Below are positions 40,928 through 49,748 of a stretch of 60,038 nucleotides of DNA, piece after piece; positions within the stretch are counted from its first letter, which is position 1; every line of letters begins with the position of its first letter. The DNA comes from Sphingopyxis sp. RIFCSPHIGHO2_12_FULL_65_19 (lineage in GTDB: Bacteria; Pseudomonadota; Alphaproteobacteria; Sphingomonadales; Sphingomonadaceae). Position numbers and translations under genes: made by a program. Under the pieces are notes generated by a model, which worked only from the letters and a program-made list of their open reading frames with translations, did no database searches and was not told the DNA's origin. The stretch is taken from the NCBI RefSeq assembly GCF_001830555.1, contig NZ_MIAM01000069.1, forward strand, positions 10,036 through 70,073. Reading direction: 5' to 3'.

Positions 40928-43645
40928 ATGACACTCGTGGACGCTTCCAGCCGCCAGTCGGCGCTCGACCGGCTCACCGCGCACGCGCCCTTCCTTGCGC
41001 GGCTCGCCGAACTATACCCCGATGAGGTGGCGCAATATCTCGTAGATGGCACCGATGCCGCGCTTGCGGCGGTCGCCGTACCGTCAGTCGACGACGACGT
41101 CATGCGAACGCTGCGCCAGTGGCGCGGCCGCATGGCGCTGCTTCTCGCGTTGGGTGACCTGTCCGGCGAACATGATGTCCCGACGACAACACGGCTCTTG
41201 TCGGACTTTGCCGACCGTGCGTGCGATGCCGCGCTTGCTGCGGCTTTTGCCGAACGCGTGCCGGGCGAGCCGCCGCGCGGCCTGTCGGTCATCGCGCTCG
41301 GCAAACTGGGCAGCCACGAACTCAATTATTCGTCGGACATCGACCCGATCCTGATCTTCGATCCCGAAACGCTGCCGCGCCGCGCACGCGACGATCCGGG
41401 CGAGGCCGCGGTGCGGATCGCCCGGCGGATGACCGAAATCCTGTCGGCGCGCACTGGCGACGGCCATGTGCTGCGCGTCGACCTCCGCCTCCGCCCGCAT
41501 CCCGAAGTGACGCCGATCGTGCTCCCCGAAAGCGCGGCCATTTCCTATTATGAATCCGAAGCGCTCGCGTGGGAGCAGGCCGCCTTCATTCGCAGCCGCG
41601 CTTCGGCCGGGGACCGCGCGCTGGGCGAGGGCTTTCTTGCGGCGATCCAGCCGTTCATCTGGCGGCGCAGCCTCGATTTCCGGCAATTGAAGGAAATCGG
41701 CGCGATGAGCGACCGGATTCGCGACCATTTTGCGCAAGGCCAGGCGTTCGGTCCCGGTTTCGACCTGAAACGCGGGCGCGGCGGCATTCGCGAGATCGAG
41801 TTTTTCGCGCAGGTTCACCAGCTGATCTATGGCGGGCGCGACCCGTCGCTGCGCGTTCCCGCGACGCTCGACGCGCTCGCCGCGCTCGCTGCGGCGGGGC
41901 GGATCGAGCCAGAGGTCGCCGATCGGCTGTCGGGCCATTACGCGACGCTGCGCCGCATCGAACATCGACTGCAAATGATCGAGGATCAGCAGACGCACAG
42001 CCTGCCGACGCAACCGGCCGCGCTCGATTGCGTCGCGCGGCTGGACGGCGAGGCCGACGGTGCGGGGCTGCTTGCGGTGCTCGAACCCGTCGTGACCGAC
42101 GTCGGCGTCTGCTACGACCGGCTGGTCTCCGAACGCGCGGCGACGAGGGGCCTCCCGCGCGACGAAGGCGGATTGGCGGCCGAATTGATCGTGGCGGGAT
42201 TCGATCCGCCCGATGCCGCGCTGCGCACGATCGCCGAATGGCGCGGCGGCAAGCTGCGCGCGCTGCGAAGCCCGGCGGCGCAGGGCGCGCTCGAAACGGT
42301 GCTGCCCGAACTGGTCAAGGCGCTGGGGGCAGCGCCCGACCCGCAAGCGACCCTGCTGCGCTTCGACAAGCTGGTCGGCGGGCTGCCGAGCGCGGTGGGC
42401 TTTTTCCACCTGCTCGCGGCGCAACCCGACCTCGCTAAAATCGCGACGCGGACGCTTTCGCTCGCCCCGACGCTGGCCGAGGCTTTGGCTGCGCGCGTCG
42501 AACTGATCGAAGGGCTGATCGACAAGCGCGCGTTCGAGGCCCCGGCGAACAAGGCGGAGCTGCGGGCCGAATGGGCGCCGGGCCTGGCGGGGCTCGATTA
42601 TGAACGGTTGCTCGACCGGGTGCGCGACCGCGTTGGCGAACGGCGCTTTGCCTATGGCGTGCAACTCATCGCGGGGGCGACCGACCCGCTAGCGATCGCG
42701 TGCGGTTATTCCGACCTGGCCGAAGCCGCGCTGCAAGTGCTCGCCGATGCGACGGTCGCCGAATTTGTCCAGGCGCACGGCCGTGTCCCGGACAGCGAAC
42801 TCGTCGTGCTCGCGCTTGGCCGGCTCGGTGGACGGGCGTTGACGCATGCGTCGGACCTCGATCTCATCTACCTGTTCACCGGCGACCATCTCGCCGAATC
42901 GGACGGACCGCGGCCGCTCGGCGCGACGACCTATTACAACCGCCTCGCGCAGCGCGTGACTGCGGCGATGTCGGTGCCGACCGCGGCGGGCAAGCTTTAC
43001 GACGTCGACACGCGGCTGAGGCCGCAGGGCGCGCAGGGTCCGCTGGTGGTTACGCTCGACAGCTTTGAACGCTACCAGCGCGAAGAGGCGTGGACGTGGG
43101 AACATATGGCACTCCTCCGCGCGCGGCCTGTCTATGGTTCGGATGCCGCGATGGCGGAGTTTCGGCAGATTATCGGCGCGCTGCTCGCCACGCCGCGCGA
43201 TGTGGATCGGCTGGCCGCCGACGCCGCGGCGATGCGAGACAAGATCGCGGCGCATAAACCTGCGCAGGGTGCGCTCGACATTAAGGGTGGTCCTGGCGGT
43301 CTCGTAGACCTCGAATTTGCGATGCAGGTGACGCAGCTTGCCAGTGGCCGGTGCCATGATCCGAATATCGCGGCCGCGCTGGCGTGCCTGAAGGCGGCAG
43401 GACTGGCACCGCCCGAGGTTTGCGACGCGCACGGCCTGCTCGCGCGGATGCTTGTCATGCTGCGGCTGACCGCGCCCGAGGGCGAGCCCCCCACCGCCGC
43501 GGCGCGGCAACTCGTCGCTGCCGCATGTGGCGAACCCGGCTGGCCGCAACTGCTTGCCGCGCACGACGCAGCGCGGCAGGAGATTGCCAACTGGTGGGCC
43601 TCGATTCGGCCCGCCGCCCCCGCGCAGCAGGAGACAGGATCATGA
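40928..43645 (+). CDS. glnE: Bifunctional glutamine synthetase adenylyltransferase/deadenylylase GlnE
   Basis: 905 residues. Two nucleotidyltransferase domains: N-terminal deadenylylase with IALGKLGSHELNYSSDIDPI, and C-terminal adenylylase with LGRLGGRALTHASDLDLIYL; each retains the SDxD metal-binding pair. KRGRGGIREIEFFAQ and IKGGPGGLVDLEFAMQ mark the linked GlnD_UR domains. GlnE controls glutamine synthetase by AMP addition or removal in response to PII and glutamine. Its stop overlaps the bcp start as ATGA. Confidence 0.95.
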   Translation: MTLVDASSRQSALDRLTAHAPFLARLAELYPDEVAQYLVDGTDAALAAVAVPSVDDDVMRTLRQWRGRMALLLALGDLSGEHDVPTTTRLLSDFADRACDAALAAAFAERVPGEPPRGLSVIALGKLGSHELNYSSDIDPILIFDPETLPRRARDDPGEAAVRIARRMTEILSARTGDGHVLRVDLRLRPHPEVTPIVLPESAAISYYESEALAWEQAAFIRSRASAGDRALGEGFLAAIQPFIWRRSLDFRQLKEIGAMSDRIRDHFAQGQAFGPGFDLKRGRGGIREIEFFAQVHQLIYGGRDPSLRVPATLDALAALAAAGRIEPEVADRLSGHYATLRRIEHRLQMIEDQQTHSLPTQPAALDCVARLDGEADGAGLLAVLEPVVTDVGVCYDRLVSERAATRGLPRDEGGLAAELIVAGFDPPDAALRTIAEWRGGKLRALRSPAAQGALETVLPELVKALGAAPDPQATLLRFDKLVGGLPSAVGFFHLLAAQPDLAKIATRTLSLAPTLAEALAARVELIEGLIDKRAFEAPANKAELRAEWAPGLAGLDYERLLDRVRDRVGERRFAYGVQLIAGATDPLAIACGYSDLAEAALQVLADATVAEFVQAHGRVPDSELVVLALGRLGGRALTHASDLDLIYLFTGDHLAESDGPRPLGATTYYNRLAQRVTAAMSVPTAAGKLYDVDTRLRPQGAQGPLVVTLDSFERYQREEAWTWEHMALLRARPVYGSDAAMAEFRQIIGALLATPRDVDRLAADAAAMRDKIAAHKPAQGALDIKGGPGGLVDLEFAMQVTQLASGRCHDPNIAAALACLKAAGLAPPEVCDAHGLLARMLVMLRLTAPEGEPPTAAARQLVAAACGEPGWPQLLAAHDAARQEIANWWASIRPAAPAQQETGS

Positions 43646-44109
43646 GCGGCCCCCAAATAGGCGATGCGATTCCCGCGGTCACGCTTCTCGATGCCGACGG
43701 TGCGGTGATCGACCTCGCCGCGATGAACGGCGCACCGCTGGTTGTCTATTTCTATCCCAAGGCGGATACGCCGGGCTGCACGACCGAGGCGCAGGACTTT
43801 ACCCGGCTAGCGCCCGAATTTGCGCATCTGAATGCGCAGGTCCTCGCCGTATCGCGCGATGCGCCGGCCAAGCTTTGCAAGTTTCGCGACAAATATGGCC
43901 TGACCGTGCGCCTTGCCTCCGACGAGGATGGCACGGGGTGCGAGGCGTTCGGTACCTGGGTCGAAAAGCAGAATTACGGGCGGACCTACATAGGGATCGA
44001 TCGGTCGACCTTCCTGTTCGGCGCCGACGGCAAACTCGCCAAGGAATGGCGCAAGGTGCGCGTCAAAGGCCATGCCGACGCTGTGCTGGAGGCGGCAAAA
44101 GCACTTTGA
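43642..44109 (+). CDS. bcp: Thioredoxin-dependent thiol peroxidase Bcp
   Basis: 155 residues. VVYFYPKADTPGCTTEAQDFTRL holds the peroxidatic Cys in the TPGCT motif. The Cys five residues later, found in atypical 2-Cys Bcp proteins, is missing (Asp), although other Cys lie in PAKLCKF and GTGCEAF. It reduces hydroperoxides with thioredoxin. Coupled to glnE upstream (4-base overlap) and followed after 1 base by the DUF455 gene, giving a three-gene unit. Confidence 0.94.
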   Translation: MSGPQIGDAIPAVTLLDADGAVIDLAAMNGAPLVVYFYPKADTPGCTTEAQDFTRLAPEFAHLNAQVLAVSRDAPAKLCKFRDKYGLTVRLASDEDGTGCEAFGTWVEKQNYGRTYIGIDRSTFLFGADGKLAKEWRKVRVKGHADAVLEAAKAL

Positions 44110-44110
44110 C

Positions 44111-44902
44111 ATGTCGACGCTGGGCGATGCCGCACGCGCGGTTCTGCTGACGCCGGACCCGCATGAAAAGCGCCGCGCGGCGCGCGGACTTGCGCGCGCG
44201 TGGCGGCGCGGTGACCTGGAGCATCGCTGCGACACGCCGATGCCCGACCGTCCGGCGTGGCCCGCGGCGCCCGAATTGCTGCCCCCCAATGCGATGCCAC
44301 GGCGCGGCAAGGGTGGTTCGGCGCGCGGTCGGATCGCGCTGCTCCACGCACTCGCGCATATCGAATTTGTCGCGATCGACCTGGCGGTCGATCTGATCGG
44401 CCGCTTCGGCGCGGAATTTCCGCGCGCATTCGTCGACGACTGGATCGCGGTCGCCGCTGACGAGGCGATGCACTTCGCGCTGCTCGACCGGCGCCTGCGC
44501 CAGTTTGGCAGTTTTTACGGGGACCTTCCCGCGCACGCCGGTTTATGGGAATCGGCAGAAGTTACGGCCGACGATGCGCTGGCGCGCCTTGCGATCGTTC
44601 CGATGGTGCTGGAGGCGCGCGGGCTCGACGTCACGCCGTCAACCGTCGCGCGCTTCCGTGCCGTGGGCGACGAGACATCGGCGAAGATTTTATCGCGTAT
44701 TTACAACGACGAAATTCGCCATGTGCGCGCCGGCACAGACTGGTTCGGCTGGAAGTGCGACGAAAGGGGATTCAATGTCGTTGAAACGTGGCACGCCCTT
44801 GTGAAATCGCGTTTTCGCGGCGCGTTGAAGCCTCCGTTCAACGACTCGGCGCGCCACGACGCCGGTTTAACGCAAGAATTCTACGCTGTTATTGCTTCGT
44901 AA
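44111..44902 (+). CDS. DUF455 family ferritin-like protein
   Basis: 263 residues. A di-iron ferritin-like four-helix bundle is indicated by HIEFVAIDLAVDL, DEAMHFALLDRRL (ExxH), VLEARGLDVTP and YNDEIRHVRAGTDWF (ExxH), each carrying Glu or Glu-His ligands. DUF455 proteins have no proven reaction; the fold is close to the tRNA hydroxylase MiaE. The bcp neighbour suggests a link to oxidative chemistry, which is inference. Confidence 0.88.
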   Translation: MSTLGDAARAVLLTPDPHEKRRAARGLARAWRRGDLEHRCDTPMPDRPAWPAAPELLPPNAMPRRGKGGSARGRIALLHALAHIEFVAIDLAVDLIGRFGAEFPRAFVDDWIAVAADEAMHFALLDRRLRQFGSFYGDLPAHAGLWESAEVTADDALARLAIVPMVLEARGLDVTPSTVARFRAVGDETSAKILSRIYNDEIRHVRAGTDWFGWKCDERGFNVVETWHALVKSRFRGALKPPFNDSARHDAGLTQEFYAVIAS

Positions 44903-45017
44903 GGATTGGAACAGCACACAGGCTTCCGCGGGGGATGAGCAATCATCCAAACCAAGAAACACCGGCACCAAGGCCCATTTTCGGACTTTGGCGACATGGC
45001 AAACGCGGGGTCGTATT

Positions 45018-45719
45018 TTGATAAACACTCTTCTGACGCAGAAGTTGCAGCAAGTCGCGATTCTCTGTGCGGCAGCATGTTTCGGACTGGCGACGCCCGC
45101 CGTCCACGCCGCCGAAACCAGTGCCGACGCCGGCATTATCGCTCCCGATGAACCCGATGATGACAGCTTCACCGCGGGCGTTCCGTCGGCCGGCGAAGAC
45201 AGCGAAGCCCGCGCGATTTTCCAGGCGTGGAAGCGCCTCGACACCGGCCTGACCGCCTCGATCGGCGTTGCGGTGCCGTCGCGCCGCCCGATCGACAAGA
45301 TGTCGCTTTCATCCTCCTATGGCATGCGCGTCCACCCGGTTACCGGCAAGGTTGCGCGCCACAATGGCATCGACATTCCGGCGCCGCACGGCACCCCGAT
45401 TTACGCGACCGCCGACGGCATCGTCGGCCGCGCCCAGCGTCTCGGCGGCTATGGCAATTATGTCGAAGTCGAACATGGCAATGCCATCCAGACGCGCTAC
45501 GGCCACATGTCGTCCTATGTCGTGACGCCCGGCCAGTCGGTGAAGAAGGGCGATGTCCTCGGTTTCGTCGGCTCGACCGGCCGTTCGACCGGCAACCACC
45601 TCCATTATGAAGTCCGCATCGAAGGCGCGCCGGTCAATCCGATGCCGTTCGTCCGGTCGGACCAGATGGCGATCGCCGCGATCACGGGCAAGAATGTCGC
45701 GATGGGCGGTCCCGAATAA
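45018..45719 (+). CDS. Secreted M23 (LytM) family metallopeptidase
   Basis: About 233 residues from TTG 45018. This start gives a clean signal peptide (INTLLTQKLQQVAILCAAA, cleaved after AVHA) and has GGGG nearby; an upstream TTG at 44892, overlapping DUF455, would add 42 residues ahead of the signal and seems less likely. Zinc ligands: MRVHPVTGKVARHNGIDI (HxxxD type), and HLHYEVR. The domain is full length, so it may be an active peptidoglycan endopeptidase or an activator of one. Closed by a terminator. Confidence 0.87.
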   Translation: MINTLLTQKLQQVAILCAAACFGLATPAVHAAETSADAGIIAPDEPDDDSFTAGVPSAGEDSEARAIFQAWKRLDTGLTASIGVAVPSRRPIDKMSLSSSYGMRVHPVTGKVARHNGIDIPAPHGTPIYATADGIVGRAQRLGGYGNYVEVEHGNAIQTRYGHMSSYVVTPGQSVKKGDVLGFVGSTGRSTGNHLHYEVRIEGAPVNPMPFVRSDQMAIAAITGKNVAMGGPE

Positions 45720-45744
45720 CAAGCTTAACCGGGTCGGAGAGGAG

Positions 45745-45785
45745 GGGCGCCAGGCGGGTCAACCGTCGCGGCGCCCTTTTCATTT
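45745..45785 (+). terminator. Rho-independent terminator after the M23 peptidase
   Basis: GGGCGCC (45745-45751) pairs with GGCGCCC (45770-45776), an 18-base loop, followed by TTTTCATTT. It starts 25 bases after the stop codon. Confidence 0.75.
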
Positions 45786-45810
45786 GGAATAAAGCGCCTA
45801 TCTAGCGTTC

Positions 45811-46152
45811 ATGGCCTCGCAGCTTTCCGATATCACCCTGTCGCCCGCCGCCGCCGCGCGCGTTCGTTGGATCGCCAACCGAAAGGGCGACGCCGACGCG
45901 GCGCTGCGCCTCGCCGTCGATGGCGGCGGCTGTTCGGGCTTCACCTATCGTTTCGGGCTGGCCGACGACATCGACGCCGATGACATTGTGACCGAAACCG
46001 ACGGGGTGAAACTGGTCGTCGACCCGGTCAGTATCGACCTGGTCCGCGGCTGCATCGTCGATTTTGTCGATTCGCTCGGCGGATCGTCGTTCAAGGTCGA
46101 AAATCCGAACGCGGCATCGGGCTGCGGGTGCGGGTCGAGCTTCTCTATCTGA
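45811..46152 (+). CDS. erpA: Iron-sulfur cluster insertion protein ErpA
   Basis: 113 residues of the HesB/IscA family with the three Cys ligands: GGGCSGFTYRF and the C-terminal SGCGCGSSF. It carries Fe-S clusters to apoproteins. Other isc or suf genes are not in the window. A-type carriers of this length without an isc operon are usually called ErpA, so the symbol is a family-level call. xth follows 39 bases downstream. Confidence 0.9.
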   Translation: MASQLSDITLSPAAAARVRWIANRKGDADAALRLAVDGGGCSGFTYRFGLADDIDADDIVTETDGVKLVVDPVSIDLVRGCIVDFVDSLGGSSFKVENPNAASGCGCGSSFSI

Positions 46153-46191
46153 CATCTTTCGCAGCGGCGTGCTTGCTGCCATAGCAAGCCG

Positions 46192-46962
46192 ATGAAAATC
46201 GCGACCTTCAACATCAACGGGATCAAGGCCCGTCTACCGCGCCTTGTCGAATGGCTGGAAGAAACCCAGCCAGATATCGCCTGTTTGCAGGAACTGAAAT
46301 CGAGCGACGAGACGATGCCGACCAAGGAGATCGAGGCGGCGGGCTATGGTTTCCTCTATCACGGCCAGAAAGGGTTCAACGGCGTCGCCATCCTTGCCAA
46401 GGGCGCAGACCCGGTCGAGGTGCAGCGCGGGCTGGCGGGCGAAGCCGAGGATGAGCAGTCGCGCTATCTGGAGGCCGATGTCCATGGCATCCGCGTCGCG
46501 TCGATCTACCTTCCCAACGGCAACCCGCAACCGGGGCCAAAATTCGACTATAAGCTGCGCTGGATGGCGCGGCTGCGCGAGCGCGCGAAATTCCTCCTCG
46601 AAAGCGAAATCCCGACGATCCTGACCGGCGACTATAATGTCATCCCGCACGACGACGATGTGTGGGACCCACGTGCGATGGCGACCGATGCGCTGATGCA
46701 GCCCGAATCGCGCGACGCTTGGTTCCGCCTGCTCGGTGACGGCTGGACCGACGCGATCCGCAGCCGCCATCCGGCGGGCGGCATCTGGACCTTCTGGGAT
46801 TATCAGGCGGGCGGGTGGCAGCGCGATCACGGCTTTCGCATCGATCACCTGCTTTTGAGCCCTGCGCTTGCCGACCGGCTGGTCGATGCGGGCGTCGACA
46901 AGGATCATCGCGGTCGCGAGAAGGCCAGCGACCACGCGCCGACCTGGGCGGTGCTGGCGTAA
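46192..46962 (+). CDS. xth: Exodeoxyribonuclease III
   Basis: 256 residues of the EEP nuclease fold. MKIATFNINGIKARLPRLVEWL (Asn), CLQELKSSD (metal Glu), RVASIYLPNGNP, TGDYNVIPHDDDVWDP and FRIDHLLLSPAL followed by SDHAPTW (catalytic His). It is the main AP endonuclease for base excision repair. Followed by a palindromic repeat of family A. Confidence 0.94.
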   Translation: MKIATFNINGIKARLPRLVEWLEETQPDIACLQELKSSDETMPTKEIEAAGYGFLYHGQKGFNGVAILAKGADPVEVQRGLAGEAEDEQSRYLEADVHGIRVASIYLPNGNPQPGPKFDYKLRWMARLRERAKFLLESEIPTILTGDYNVIPHDDDVWDPRAMATDALMQPESRDAWFRLLGDGWTDAIRSRHPAGGIWTFWDYQAGGWQRDHGFRIDHLLLSPALADRLVDAGVDKDHRGREKASDHAPTWAVLA

Positions 46963-46986
46963 ATCAAAACTTTGAGTGAAAAATCT

Positions 46987-47074
46987 GTGAGCTCCCGCGA
47001 AGGCGGCAGCCCATCACCAGTCGGTGCTTTATCGAGCCAACCGGAGATGGGTCCCCGCCTTCGCGGGGACACGG
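46987..47074. repeat. Palindromic intergenic repeat, family A, copy 2
   Basis: Inverted arms at about 46987-47014 (CTCCCGCGAAGGCGG core) and 47043-47074 (GTCCCCGCCTTCGCGGGGAC core) with a variable centre. Same architecture as the copy at 14935-15017; both sit in convergent intergenic regions, here between xth and the DUF1501 gene. Confidence 0.75.
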
Positions 47075-47116
47075 CAGGGCTTCGTTCAACGGAGTCCTTC
47101 AGGCATTCTTTAACCC

Positions 47117-48238
47117 TCAGGCCTCAGGATACAGCGTCGACATCACCCGCCCCGGGTCGAGCGCATAATGATGCGCGACCGCGCCCGCGATCACGCTTTC
47201 GAGGCTGCGCGTCGGCTTGAGATCGCGGCCTTCATACCGCGCTGCGTTGCCAAGGCCGGGCCAGTCGGCCGACACCTTGCCGCCGTCGTTCAAGCCGCCG
47301 CCCAGCAGCATCGCGGTCGATGCGGTGCCATGGTCGGTGCCGCCGGTGCCGTTGACCTCGACCGTGCGGCCGAACTCGGTCGCCACGATGACAAGGGTGT
47401 CGCTCCACGCGGACCCCAGCCCGGCTTGGAGCGCGCCGATCAGCTGGTCGAGCCCGCGGAGTTGCGCCGCCAGCCGGCCTCGCTGGCCGCTGTGGGTATC
47501 CCAGCCCCCGGTTTCGACCATCATCACGCGCGCGCCATCGGCCGGCAGCATCAGCGATGCCGCCAGCTTGCCGAGGTCGGCGCCATTGCGGCCATTGTTG
47601 CCGCCGATGTCGCCCGCCAATTCCTGCGTCTTGATCGCGCTGTCCCACAGCGGATGAAGCAGCGGATCATTGGCGTATAGCGCGGAGAGGCGCGCGATCA
47701 GGTCGGCGTCGGCCTGCGGCAGGCGGCTTGGCGCATAGGTGCCGACCTGCACCGAGCCGCGCAGGGCGAGCGGGACCGCCGGGGCAATCGCAATCGCATC
47801 GCGTTCGGCGGGGGGGAGAAGGGTCAGCAATCGTCCGATCCAGCCATCGTCGCGGCCATAAGGCCGCGATCCGCCGCCTTCGAGCATATTCTGCCCGTCG
47901 AAATGCGATCGGTCGCGATAGGCGGTGGCGATGGCGTGGGCGAAATGCGCCTGTTTTCCCATATATAGTCCCGCGGTGGCGGCCAGCGCGGGGTGCAGCG
48001 TGAACATGCCGTCGAGCTTCGCGCCGCCGGCCGTTTCGTCGGCCATCGCGCGGCGTGCGGCGGCCAGCGCGGGGTCGCCCGTCGGTGCGACGATAGCGAG
48101 ACCGTCGGCGGCGCCGCGCTGGATGATGAAGACAAGGCGTTTCGGCGTGCCCGCGGCGGCATAGGCGAAACCGGGCAATGCCCCCGCGGCGGCGACGGTG
48201 ATCCCCGACAGGATGATCGAGCGGCGTGAAAGGATCAT
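47117..48238 (-). CDS. DUF1501 family protein, Tat-exported
   Basis: 373 residues. The N-terminus LSRRSIILSGITVAAAGALPG has the twin-arginine pattern with a hydrophobic stretch and AYA-AA cleavage, so it is likely exported folded by Tat. The body fits DUF1501, with an alkaline phosphatase-like alpha/beta core: IIQRGAADGLAIVAP, METGGWDTHSGQRGRL and VATEFGRTVEVNGTGGTDHGTA. Function unknown, possibly hydrolysis of a sulfate or phosphate ester. Starts 3 bases after the DUF1800 stop, forming the widely conserved DUF1800-DUF1501 pair. Confidence 0.9.
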   Translation of the reverse strand: MILSRRSIILSGITVAAAGALPGFAYAAAGTPKRLVFIIQRGAADGLAIVAPTGDPALAAARRAMADETAGGAKLDGMFTLHPALAATAGLYMGKQAHFAHAIATAYRDRSHFDGQNMLEGGGSRPYGRDDGWIGRLLTLLPPAERDAIAIAPAVPLALRGSVQVGTYAPSRLPQADADLIARLSALYANDPLLHPLWDSAIKTQELAGDIGGNNGRNGADLGKLAASLMLPADGARVMMVETGGWDTHSGQRGRLAAQLRGLDQLIGALQAGLGSAWSDTLVIVATEFGRTVEVNGTGGTDHGTASTAMLLGGGLNDGGKVSADWPGLGNAARYEGRDLKPTRSLESVIAGAVAHHYALDPGRVMSTLYPEA

Positions 48239-48241
48239 CGT

Positions 48242-49684
48242 CTATCTCCGCAGAAAGGTCGGGCTGGCGAATAGCATGGCGATGCCCTGTCCGGGGCTGT
48301 CGGCGCGGCCGATGGCTTGGGCGGTTTCGGGGGTTAGCGCGTCGGCGAGGATGAGCGGCGCCAGCACGCGCGCGTCGGCACGGTCGCCGATCCGCCCCGC
48401 GACGCGGCTCGCGAGTTCGACGCGCTGCATCAAGGCCGCCGACCCGGCCCAGGTCGCGACCATATCGTCATAGCCCTTGGGCGATCCGGGGCGCCACACC
48501 GGCTGGCCGAGCTGGGCGAACATCGCGGCGATATTCTGCCGCTCGCCGAGCGCGGGGTTTTTCAATGCCCGCAACATCGACACCGTCCAGTCCCACGGCG
48601 ACTTGAACATTGTTGGCGCCGCCGCCCATGGTTCGGGTGACGCGATCAGCGTGCGGTATAGCGAGGGCAGGTCGCCGCCGGTTCTGAGGAAATCGCCCGA
48701 CAGCCGGTCGACCAGCGCCGCCGGGGGATTGTCGCCCGTGAAATGGCGCGCGAGCTTGATTGCGACATGTTTCGCGGTCGCCGGGTGCACGGCCAAGTCG
48801 CGCAACACCGCCTCCGCCTGCTTTTCATCGGGCTGCCCATAGGATTTGCCGAGGATCGTCTGCGGTCCCGGCTGGTGCAGCCGCCCGACGAACAAGGTCT
48901 CGCCGGGCCGCGCGTCGGCGGGCATCAGCCGTTGTCCGGCGCCGCGGCCGAGACCCGCAACGGTCAGCCCGGTCAGCGCCTTGGCAAAGCTCGTCACATC
49001 GGCTTGCGTGTAACCGGCGCGCACGCCGAGGGTGTGCAGTTCCAATATCTCGCGCGCCAGATTTTCGTTGAGCCCCGGCGCCTGCCGCTTGCCCCGGTTG
49101 CGGATGCGCGTCGCAAAGATGCTGTCCGGCCCGAAACTTTGCGCCTGGTCGAGATAGAGCAGCATGGCCGGATGGCGCACCGCGGCGATCAGCAGGTCCG
49201 CAAACTTACCCATGACATGCGGGCGGATCGCCGCATTTTCATAATGGCCCGCAAAGCCGACGACCGTCTGCTTGTCCGCGGATATTGCAAAATGATTGGC
49301 CCAGAAATGGACCAGCCGTTCGGCAAATGGGGTGGGCGTCGCAATCGCGGCGGCGAGCCGGGCCCCGGCGGCGTCGACATAATGACGGCGGAAACCGGCG
49401 CGCGACATCCGACGCATCGCGTCGGGCATGGGGTCGGACATCGCATCCCCGTCGTCGCGCATCGCCGCGGCATTGGCCTCGCGCCGCATCGCCTGTCGTT
49501 CGTCCCGATATTCGGCATAGGCGGTGGCAATCGCCTCGCGCCCGGCCAGCGCCGCGAGTGCGGGGGGCGCGGGGTCATAATCGCCGATCTGGCGCGTCAG
49601 CCACGCCTTGGGGTCGTCGATCGGCGGATCGTCGAACCGGCGACCCAGGCCGAAGCGGTTGGCGGCAAGATATTGGACTGCCAT
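48242..49684 (-). CDS. DUF1800 family protein
   Basis: 480 residues from ATG 49684 (GGAAAGG seven bases upstream). Family blocks: LAANRFGLGRRF, LVHFWANHFAIS, LARHFTGDNPPAALVDRL and the closing SGQ-type region near FASPTFLRR. No signal peptide is seen at this start. DUF1800 and DUF1501 genes occur as tandem pairs in many phyla without an assigned reaction. First gene of the pair; the GNAT gene upstream ends 65 bases away. Confidence 0.9.
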   Translation of the reverse strand: MAVQYLAANRFGLGRRFDDPPIDDPKAWLTRQIGDYDPAPPALAALAGREAIATAYAEYRDERQAMRREANAAAMRDDGDAMSDPMPDAMRRMSRAGFRRHYVDAAGARLAAAIATPTPFAERLVHFWANHFAISADKQTVVGFAGHYENAAIRPHVMGKFADLLIAAVRHPAMLLYLDQAQSFGPDSIFATRIRNRGKRQAPGLNENLAREILELHTLGVRAGYTQADVTSFAKALTGLTVAGLGRGAGQRLMPADARPGETLFVGRLHQPGPQTILGKSYGQPDEKQAEAVLRDLAVHPATAKHVAIKLARHFTGDNPPAALVDRLSGDFLRTGGDLPSLYRTLIASPEPWAAAPTMFKSPWDWTVSMLRALKNPALGERQNIAAMFAQLGQPVWRPGSPKGYDDMVATWAGSAALMQRVELASRVAGRIGDRADARVLAPLILADALTPETAQAIGRADSPGQGIAMLFASPTFLRR

Positions 49685-49748
49685 GACAAAGCCTTTCCGT
49701 GCCCCAAACGCACGATGGCGGTCATTTGTCGCAAAGCTGTCCCAGCCG

